A stretch of 51,165 nucleotides of DNA from the NCBI GenBank assembly GCA_003354005.1, contig PIWD01000006.1:1-51165 (forward strand), given 5' to 3'. The position numbers and the translations under genes are program-made. This document shows, one piece after another, positions 1-5,889 of the stretch. The first letter of the stretch is position 1. The number at the start of each line of letters is the position of its first letter. The notes under the pieces were generated by a model. It ran no database searches. It was not told the DNA's origin and saw nothing but the letters and a program-made list of their open reading frames with translations. Source of the stretch: Gammaproteobacteria bacterium (lineage in GTDB: Bacteria; Pseudomonadota; Gammaproteobacteria; PIWD01).

Positions 1-187
1 TTAAATATTCACTTTTTTCTTTTTTCTTTCTTTTCTTGTCCGACGGTTTAATATACACAAGGCTCTCCCTGTGTGCGTCCAGAACTCCTGACTTCTTCAC
101 TTTCTTTATGAAGCGCTTGATAAGCTGTTCATTTGTCATGCCGTCTTCTCTTTCGACCTCAACATGAATTGGTGTGTGTCTTCCCAT
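1..187 (-). CDS. rpsU: bS21-like ribosomal protein, 3' end cut by window edge
   Basis: The minus-strand frame opening with ATG at 187 stays open to the window edge (62 codons seen, no stop). The middle reads 'NEQLIKRFIKKVKKSGVL', then a short Arg-containing helix, 'YIKPSDKKRK' and a very Lys-rich tail. This is the layout of bacterial bS21: basic RRFKR-type helix, 'aGvL', R-rich segment, 'Y.KP', KRK tail. Bacterial bS21 sits in the 30S subunit near the mRNA exit site, and bS21 homologues are known in many large phages. A Shine-Dalgarno (GAGAG) lies about 9 bases before the start, and the previous gene ends 12 bases upstream. The family call rests on motif layout by eye. A role in biasing host ribosomes toward phage mRNA is inference. 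Confidence 0.8.
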   Translation of the reverse strand, partial: MGRHTPIHVEVEREDGMTNEQLIKRFIKKVKKSGVLDAHRESLVYIKPSDKKRKKKEKSEYL

Positions 188-199
188 TTTTTTATTCTC

Positions 200-697
200 T
201 CAGTTAAATAAACCGCTAATGTCAATGCCAGGATCATTCAAGGCTTGGTTTCTCGCTGGATCAATTGTCATTGCAGATTGGCCTGCTTTAGTCCCAGCGT
301 TCGCCGTGGGTCCTGGCTCCATTGCCTTGACACCTTCAAAAATTCCTTCGAAACCTGGAATCTTAAGGTCAGGCGCTCTTGATTTTGTTCCCTTGATTGT
401 TTGCCAAGATCTTGGTTGCTTTTTTTGGAAAGCCATGTTCTTGAACCTCTGAACAACTTGCTGTTGTTGTGATGGGGGTGACGACTGCGCCTGTTGGTCC
501 TGATCCTCATTAAGCCAAGACATCGACTCAGGAATTGAAGTTCTTTTTTCTTCCGCGAGCAATTGTTGTGTTTCACTAAGGCCAACCGCTATTTCAGCAA
601 TCAGTTTTGACATAACGCCAGTTTCTTCTAGAAGGACCTCTTTTATGCACTCCTTGATCACTGGCTTGAGCATTTTAATAAAATCTGTTTTCTTCAT
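200..697 (-). CDS. Hypothetical protein downstream of prohead protease; possible scaffold/core protein
   Basis: Protein of 165 residues, not recognised by sequence. The first 30 residues form an amphipathic Lys/Glu helix ('KPVIKECIKEVLLEE'). The middle is Gln-rich (roughly 60-90) and the C-terminal half is Gly/Pro-rich and probably disordered, ending in 'DISGLFN'. Its start overlaps the stop of the prohead protease gene by an ATGA-type junction, so translation is probably coupled. In T4 the protease gene (21) is followed by the scaffold gene (22) and the capsid gene (23). That position makes a scaffold or core role possible, but length and composition do not prove it. A similar helix opens the small gene at 1443-1673. 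Confidence 0.75.
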   Translation of the reverse strand: MKKTDFIKMLKPVIKECIKEVLLEETGVMSKLIAEIAVGLSETQQLLAEEKRTSIPESMSWLNEDQDQQAQSSPPSQQQQVVQRFKNMAFQKKQPRSWQTIKGTKSRAPDLKIPGFEGIFEGVKAMEPGPTANAGTKAGQSAMTIDPARNQALNDPGIDISGLFN

Positions 698-1332
698 CGC
701 AGAATATCATCCAAAAGTGAGTCTATGTCATAACTACTGTTTATCATCCTCAATTCGTTAATGTGCGGATGTTGAACCAAGCCATTCCAATTTTTTACTT
801 CGTGCAATGACATAAATGCTCCTGGTGTTGAAGGCTCTGAAACCATATCAAAGCAGATCAATGTTAAATCTTCGCCGACCATAGAAACACCACTTGATTC
901 CGTTAATGAGCCAACTGCACGAGAACTGATGCCCAATGGAATATTGTGCTTAATGAGACCTCGGATTATCTGGCCGCCTGGTAAGTGATCGAGGACTTCA
1001 AGTTTCCCCATGACACTGTCACCTTCTGTCCAAATGTCTGTGATGACATGACTGGCATTTTTTAGTTCGATTGTTGGCGAATCGGGATGGTCGCATTCAC
1101 CTAGCGAACGCCTTTCCTGGACAAGCTTTTTATACTTCTCTACTTCGCGGAACAAAATGTTCTTTGGATAGACACGACCATTGCCATTTTCGACACCTGC
1201 TCGTTGAAGAAGACCCGTGAGAATCAAAGCGCCGTTGCGAACTCGTTCCTTCTCAGATTCTGTGAGGAAATCTGCGCATGACCCATTTTGGCATAACTGA
1301 TAATATTCTCGAAGAAGGTATTGTTTGTTCAT
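694..1332 (-). CDS. 21: Prohead core protein protease (T4 gp21-like)
   Basis: Protein of 212 residues, the usual size for the T4 gp21 prohead protease, which cuts scaffold and capsid precursors during head maturation. Family signatures are 'NGNGRVYPKNIL' (near residue 50), 'SLGECDHPDSP' with the catalytic-type His (near 80), 'LPGGQIIRGLI' and 'IPLGISSRAVGS' carrying the likely nucleophile Ser. It lies downstream of the portal and terminase genes in T4-like order. No Shine-Dalgarno is evident before ATG 1332. The ATG overlaps the stop of a possible 25-codon ORF (1329-1406), which would allow coupled initiation. Family assignment is strong; the catalytic residue assignment is by motif only. Confidence 0.93.
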   Translation of the reverse strand: MNKQYLLREYYQLCQNGSCADFLTESEKERVRNGALILTGLLQRAGVENGNGRVYPKNILFREVEKYKKLVQERRSLGECDHPDSPTIELKNASHVITDIWTEGDSVMGKLEVLDHLPGGQIIRGLIKHNIPLGISSRAVGSLTESSGVSMVGEDLTLICFDMVSEPSTPGAFMSLHEVKNWNGLVQHPHINELRMINSSYDIDSLLDDILR

Positions 1333-1406
1333 ACTTTTATTTTTTTCGATACTTTTCTCATTTCTAAGCGGGCATTACCCGCTTGCCTATGCAACCACTG
1401 CGACAT
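1329..1406 (-). CDS. Possible 25-residue peptide coupled to protease gene
   Basis: A very short frame starts with ATG at 1406 and ends in TGA, whose bases overlap the protease ATG (ATGA). The peptide begins 'MSQWLHRQAGNARLEMRK' and ends Lys-rich. An in-frame stop lies directly before the ATG, so it cannot be extended. There is no clear Shine-Dalgarno, and the middle of the frame also forms a strong hairpin. For the ORF: exact stop/start overlap and a plausible basic amphipathic composition. Against it: size and no RBS. It may be chance. Confidence 0.3.
   Translation of the reverse strand: MSQWLHRQAGNARLEMRKVSKKIKV
1366..1384 (-). promoter_or_regulatory. GC-rich hairpin between the 76-residue gene and the protease gene
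   Basis: A perfect 7-bp stem (AAGCGGG / CCCGCTT) with a 5-base loop lies in the 110-base gap between two genes. It is more GC-rich than its surroundings. No T-run follows on either strand, so it is not a standard intrinsic terminator. On the minus-strand transcript it could be an RNA-processing or stabilising stem upstream of the protease cistron. It may also simply be part of the 25-codon ORF sequence. Confidence 0.4.
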
Positions 1407-1442
1407 CTACGAACAGGCTGCATTTTCCACTTTTTATTGTGA

Positions 1443-1673
1443 TTATACATTGTTTTCCCCTTGTCCTTCACTCTCTTCAAGATCCTTTTTCATACATTCC
1501 CTCAAAGCCCCGAAAGCTTGCTCAAGGAGCTTCTTGTTGGAACCCTCATTAAGAACTTTTACAAAAACCTCTGAAGCAACCTTGGCTGCATGTAACACCG
1601 GATCTTTTGAATTAAGGAAGACTTCGACCTCTTCTTTAATGATCTGCTTTAAACTTTGTTCTGTAATTTCCAT
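1443..1673 (-). CDS. Small hypothetical protein with N-terminal 'LKQIIKEEVE' helix
   Basis: Protein of 76 residues. It opens with 'TEQSLKQIIKEEVEVFL', a Lys/Glu amphipathic helix of a kind I have seen at the start of many small marine myovirus proteins; the same style of helix starts the 165-residue protein at 200-697. The rest is mostly predicted helix with a charged tail. The gene overlaps the 3' end of the upstream membrane-protein gene by 25 bases. It lies among head-maturation genes, so a minor head or core role is possible. Function unknown. Confidence 0.7.
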   Translation of the reverse strand: MEITEQSLKQIIKEEVEVFLNSKDPVLHAAKVASEVFVKVLNEGSNKKLLEQAFGALRECMKKDLEESEGQGENNV

Positions 1674-1948
1674 CGTGCCCTCAATCCATCGTCAGAGACC
1701 AACATGTTTAGAATGTAAGATGTGCCTGATGCTAAGCAACCAAGCATGAATCCTGTTACCAAACTATAGTCAAAGGTAAATAGTTCTGTGCCAATATTAA
1801 GAAGCCAGAGCAATACGCCCACCCAAAAGCCTGTGCATTGAGCACATTTCAAAACTATGCACTTTTCTCTAAACCCTTCAAATATCTTGCCATAAACAAG
1901 AATACCTGTCATTCCGTAAGCAACAAGGATAAAGATTAGGATGTTCAT
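1649..1948 (-). CDS. Small membrane protein with CxxC (DUF1360-like)
   Basis: Protein of 99 residues with three hydrophobic spans (about 1-20, 38-55 and 61-83), so probably an inner-membrane protein. A 'CAQCTGFWVG' motif (Cys35, Cys38) sits just before the second span. It resembles the Cys-x2-Cys plus Gly-Phe/Val-Trp-Val signature I recall from the DUF1360 family of small phage and Bacillus membrane proteins. That match is from memory. Its start overlaps the stop of the upstream gene by one base. Function unknown. Confidence 0.75.
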   Translation of the reverse strand: MNILIFILVAYGMTGILVYGKIFEGFREKCIVLKCAQCTGFWVGVLLWLLNIGTELFTFDYSLVTGFMLGCLASGTSYILNMLVSDDGLRARWKLQNKV

Positions 1949-2508
1949 TATGAAAGTTTGTCTACCGAAAGCTTGTCATATACATCTTTTGCGGATTTTA
2001 GTTGAGCTGGGACTAGCGAGCTTCTTTGGAGACGATGGTGTTCCCAACAATCCAATTTTTCTTTTTTGTTTAACTTTTTCTTTTCTGTAGCCACGTCTTC
2101 CAACACATTCTCTATTAATTGATTGGTGATCACCAACGAGCCGTCATTGCTATAATGTTCGTCATAACCATTCTCCGGCCATTGACCAATCCAACCTCCA
2201 ATTTCATGAACGCAGCTTTCAATTTCAGATTTCGCAATAAGCCACTCAGCAGTCATCAATTTTGGGACGTCACCTTGTTCCGCCACATCGCCCAATACTT
2301 TAGAGTGGCGGGCTGTGACTCTCTCAAGTATCTCTTGAAGATCAATTGATGGTCTAGCAGTGCCGAATGAAGTTTTGCGCTTAGGTTTTGCACTCAACAA
2401 TCTTTTTATTGTGGCTATATCAGCAGCGTCAACATGTAACTCCACCCCCTCAGCATCTAAAGCTGCTTTAGTTACAGGATCAAAATCCGTCGAATCCTTC
2501 ATATTCAC
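1948..2508 (-). CDS. Hypothetical protein
   Basis: Protein of 186 residues with no recognised family. The N-terminal 50 residues are acidic and then Lys-rich. A Trp-rich stretch ('IGGWIGQWPENGYDEHY', around 108-124) and a Lys-rich helical segment follow. It lies between head genes with an 8-base gap to the gene before it and a one-base overlap with the membrane protein after it, so it belongs to the same operon. No transmembrane span or signal peptide is visible. Confidence 0.8.
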   Translation of the reverse strand: MNMKDSTDFDPVTKAALDAEGVELHVDAADIATIKRLLSAKPKRKTSFGTARPSIDLQEILERVTARHSKVLGDVAEQGDVPKLMTAEWLIAKSEIESCVHEIGGWIGQWPENGYDEHYSNDGSLVITNQLIENVLEDVATEKKKLNKKEKLDCWEHHRLQRSSLVPAQLKSAKDVYDKLSVDKLS

Positions 2509-2516
2509 TCCTATTT

Positions 2517-3107
2517 TTATTTTTCTTCATGCGAAGATTCACGCAACGGTGAGTAACTGTATTCCCAGTTGAAAGGTGACATGCGAGTATTCATCGTTCC
2601 TTTCTCTTCACCCTGGGGAACCTCGCCAAGTCTTGTTGAGTTTTTATCATCAGGATCTGTCATTTTGTCTACCTCTTCATCTCGATACCTCTTTGTTCGT
2701 AGCAAAGAAGGTGCTTCTTGATGAAGGTACTTTCCGATGATAAAAACGGCTGTTTGGACAGGATCTACATTTTCTGAATAAGCTGGGTTTATATCCGCTT
2801 GCAAGGAAGAAAACAAATTTCCGCTTTGAACGGTTTCGCGTTTGATAACACCCTTCTTTGCAAGATACTTGAAAAAATGATCTTGAATCGCATATACCCT
2901 ATCGTTCAAAGTCTTCTTCGGGAATGTCACAACTGTCATTTCATCTGGGTACACTACAATATCAATATCTGTGTGGTCTTGAACCAAGATATCACCTGAT
3001 AAGGATCGGCGCGCTGTCATTTCTACCTGAGCCTGCAAAGCTTGACCTTCTCCTGGGTCAGCTTCCACGCCAAGCTCATCTGACATTATTGTGACTTTAA
3101 GAGTCAT
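2517..3107 (-). CDS. Hypothetical protein in head gene cluster
   Basis: Protein of 196 residues, unrecognised. The first 130 residues look like an alpha/beta domain ('DIDIVVYPDEMTVVTFPKK'). The last 60 are charged and probably disordered ('DEEVDKMTDPDDKNSTR'). It overlaps the end of the 282-residue gene by 11 bases, consistent with coupled translation in the portal-protease interval. A head accessory role is possible by position only. Confidence 0.8.
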   Translation of the reverse strand: MTLKVTIMSDELGVEADPGEGQALQAQVEMTARRSLSGDILVQDHTDIDIVVYPDEMTVVTFPKKTLNDRVYAIQDHFFKYLAKKGVIKRETVQSGNLFSSLQADINPAYSENVDPVQTAVFIIGKYLHQEAPSLLRTKRYRDEEVDKMTDPDDKNSTRLGEVPQGEEKGTMNTRMSPFNWEYSYSPLRESSHEEK

Positions 3108-3945
3108 TCTGCTGTTCTCTCTTTATCTCTCTAACAAGTTGCTGAATTTTCAAAACCTTTTCAATCAAAGTATCATCAAGTGGTTTTTCTTTGAAACCAT
3201 CAAGCACTGTTTCCACTGCTTGGATCTTCTCAGTTAATGCATTATTTTTTTTAATGCTCTCGTTTAAAACTAAACTAGACTGAATCTCTGATCGCAGTCT
3301 ATTGATCTCTTTATCAAGAAAGATTTTGATTTGGAGGCTATCTGAATCCATTTGACTGACACGAAGAGCGATAAGCTGCTTTTGCTCCTCGAATAACGAA
3401 TGGCCATATTTTTCATTAAAGTTCTTAACAAAAGTATGAAAAACCAAATTTGAGGGTGGCTCCAATGTCTTCTTTTCAGATTCTTTTGATGTCATGTCTT
3501 GAATCATTTGCTCTTCAAGCATAATTCTGTTTGTGACTTTCATCTTTGCATTAAAGATTTGATATATCGTAGCCATTGATTTATAGCTAGGCACAAAGTT
3601 ATTGTATGTTGCCTTCGATAAATCTTGATTGATATCTTGGATTAATTCATCTTGTGCGTCGAACACTTCACCACGATCAAAGTTATGATACATTCTTTTT
3701 GCTTCTTGCAAGATTCTGCCAGCTATCTTCTCAGTAACGCCATGCGCTTCAAGCAATTCTTCATATAACCCAAGCTCTCTCTTTAGGCATGAGTTCTTAT
3801 GAAAATATTTTTTCAAAAGGTTCAAGGAAATATCTTTCCTGTCAGCATCTTTCTTTACAATACTCTTGGTGAGTTCTTGTATCAAAACATCATACAGGAA
3901 CTTTGTATTTCTTTTTTTATTGTGACGATTCTTCATCTTTGCCAA
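3097..3945 (-). CDS. Coiled-coil-rich hypothetical protein next to portal
   Basis: Protein of 282 residues. It has a very basic N-terminus ('MKNRHNKKRNTKFLYDVL') followed by almost continuous predicted helix rich in Lys, Glu, Gln and Leu; the last 80 residues could form a coiled coil. It starts inside the 3' end of the portal gene (29-base overlap). Similar proteins occur, from memory, beside the portal in other uncultured marine phages, without known function. A basic helical protein here could be a head-core or portal-assembly factor; that is inference. Confidence 0.82.
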   Translation of the reverse strand: MAKMKNRHNKKRNTKFLYDVLIQELTKSIVKKDADRKDISLNLLKKYFHKNSCLKRELGLYEELLEAHGVTEKIAGRILQEAKRMYHNFDRGEVFDAQDELIQDINQDLSKATYNNFVPSYKSMATIYQIFNAKMKVTNRIMLEEQMIQDMTSKESEKKTLEPPSNLVFHTFVKNFNEKYGHSLFEEQKQLIALRVSQMDSDSLQIKIFLDKEINRLRSEIQSSLVLNESIKKNNALTEKIQAVETVLDGFKEKPLDDTLIEKVLKIQQLVREIKREQQNDS

Positions 3946-5878
3946 ACTTCCTCTCTAAGCGCTCCAATAACACACGAACCCTGTTGTCAACAGCCAATAC
4001 CTTTTCTTCATCCTCTCGAAGCAAATTTTCTTGTAACAACGTATCATCATAATTAGATTGCTCCTCCTTGTGAGCATTCTCATAAGATTCATATATGCCA
4101 TTGCCGAGACTTAATAGTGGCTGCAAACCTTTGCTCGTATTCCTTCGAGTGTTGCTCGACATCTCCTTGGAGAATTTGCTTTGATAACTTCTTCGTCTCG
4201 CACCTGTCTTTCTGTTATCGGTTTGAACTGGAACGTATTTCTTGCCCTTGGCGCCAGCTGTAAGATAACCTTCGTCATCTCGCTTTCCTGGCGGTTGAGC
4301 TAGAAGAACATTATCATCACCAGGTGCTGCTTCCAGCTCTCCTTCCGGTGGCATTTCACCCGTAGCACCCATTTCTCCTTCGAGTCCTCCGCCAGCTGCG
4401 CCTGCAGCCATCTCTTCAAACTCTTGCGCAATACGTTCCAGTTCCATTTCAAACTTTCGATCATAGAACAATTCTCTTTGATTCCGCAGAAACTCATCCA
4501 TTGTCATGCCAAAGATATTATCAGCAATCCAACGGCGAGAGAAGAATCCTTCCAAAGCTGCCCCAGCAACTTCAAACTTGGTTCGCCACTGCTCTAAAAC
4601 TTGCAGCTCTGCAATTTGCGAAGGGTTGTTTAATGAAAGATTCCATTCTACCAAGTCTTCTCCGCGATAACCCATGATGTACAAATGAATTGTACCAATT
4701 TTACGCAATTCGCTCGTTATACTCAGCTGAAGACGCTGAATAGTTCTTGCAAAGTGAATATCTTTTTGAGCCAAGGTCGTTTTATCTTCGCTGTCCCCGT
4801 CACCCCTGAACAGATAACTCTGAGGAACCTTCAAAGCTGCGAAGAGCTTGTCTTTTAGGTATTTGACATCGTCAATAACACCAACATACTGGCCACCTGG
4901 GAGTGTTTCAATTCTCGTTGAAGTTTGATCACCACGAACTGGGAGGTAATAGTCTTCTTCTACTGACAGGGGATTAAATCTTAAGTCTATCTTTCCGTTG
5001 ACCGGATCAACCAATCGATTTCTACGCAGTTCGCTGATTACTTGTTGCATGTAAGCTTCTACACTTTCAGGCTCAATTGCACCAACATCGATATAGAACA
5101 CGCGGCGCTCAGGGGACCTTACAATCCTATATGCCATCATTGCATCTTCGATCAGAAGCAACTGCCTCCAAATGCGGCGCGCAGGCTCTAAAACAGAACG
5201 ACCATATGGCGCATATTTATCATCGGCCAATATTCTAAAGTGAGCGACTTGCCAATATTCAAAAGTCTGTCCAGCTGTGTTCCATTGAAATTGGAAGTAG
5301 TTTGGATTGGTCGGATCTTCTCCTTCCATTCTCTCCATTTCTTTCGCGGGCAGCCCAACAACTGACTTTATACCCTGGTCTTCATCTACATCCAAATATA
5401 AGAAAAAATCCCCATATTTGCACATATTCCGGCACCAATGGGCAAGGTTGAATTCAATATTTAAGATGTTATGATAAAGCGCTCGAAGAACTTCTTTTAT
5501 TTCTTCGTTTTGCGATTCTATCTTCAATAGCGGATGATAAATGCTGTGAGTTGTCATTTCGTCCGCATATTGGTCCATGATCGAGCTGATGATCGGCTCA
5601 TATTCCATTTGCTCAAAGTCCGCATAACGCTCGACCCTTGACTTGCCACTTATTCTGTCTGCTCGATACCTGTCTAATGGATTGAAGTTCGCACGTTTAA
5701 ATGGTTGGCCGGACATGGTCCTAAAGCGGCTAGCATGCTTGTCAAGATGTTTCTTTCTTAAGTTTCGCTCTGTTTGGGTGCGATGCTGCACCAAAGGTCC
5801 AGACATGAGGCGCGTTAAGCGCTTATATAAATCACTTGTCGGATTATGTGGATTGTTATGAGGTGTTATTTCAGACAT
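3917..5878 (-). CDS. 20: Portal vertex protein (T4 gp20-like)
   Basis: Protein of 653 residues. The portal dodecamer forms the DNA entry channel and nucleates head assembly. T4 gp20 family features include 'FEQMEYEPIISSIMDQYADE' near residue 90, 'WCRNMCKYGDFFLYLDVD' near 150, 'IVRSPERRVFYIDVG' near 255 and 'PQSYLFRGDG' near 350. T4 gp20 is about 524 residues. The extra length is a C-terminal tail with a Gly/Ala/Glu low-complexity stretch (around 485-520), then a charged helical end. It follows TerL by 11 bases, as expected for a packaging/head block. The assignment is strong; the tail has no assigned role. Confidence 0.95.
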   Translation of the reverse strand: MSEITPHNNPHNPTSDLYKRLTRLMSGPLVQHRTQTERNLRKKHLDKHASRFRTMSGQPFKRANFNPLDRYRADRISGKSRVERYADFEQMEYEPIISSIMDQYADEMTTHSIYHPLLKIESQNEEIKEVLRALYHNILNIEFNLAHWCRNMCKYGDFFLYLDVDEDQGIKSVVGLPAKEMERMEGEDPTNPNYFQFQWNTAGQTFEYWQVAHFRILADDKYAPYGRSVLEPARRIWRQLLLIEDAMMAYRIVRSPERRVFYIDVGAIEPESVEAYMQQVISELRRNRLVDPVNGKIDLRFNPLSVEEDYYLPVRGDQTSTRIETLPGGQYVGVIDDVKYLKDKLFAALKVPQSYLFRGDGDSEDKTTLAQKDIHFARTIQRLQLSITSELRKIGTIHLYIMGYRGEDLVEWNLSLNNPSQIAELQVLEQWRTKFEVAGAALEGFFSRRWIADNIFGMTMDEFLRNQRELFYDRKFEMELERIAQEFEEMAAGAAGGGLEGEMGATGEMPPEGELEAAPGDDNVLLAQPPGKRDDEGYLTAGAKGKKYVPVQTDNRKTGARRRSYQSKFSKEMSSNTRRNTSKGLQPLLSLGNGIYESYENAHKEEQSNYDDTLLQENLLREDEEKVLAVDNRVRVLLERLERKFGKDEESSQ

Positions 5879-5889
5879 GCGTTATTAGT

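Noticed and set aside
1366-1384. Intrinsic terminator at the GC-rich hairpin
   Set aside because: No run of T follows the stem on either strand.
1362-1421. 19-codon ORF starting 'MQPVRRC' in the 110-base gap
   Set aside because: Too short, no coupling to a neighbour and no support beyond an ATG; the 25-codon frame overlapping it has better placement.
5216-5230. T4-type late promoter-like NATAAATA boxes on the minus strand (also near 13140, 19930, 33400, 39270)
   Set aside because: They occur inside genes in AT-rich sequence and not at sensible distances before gene starts; expected by chance.
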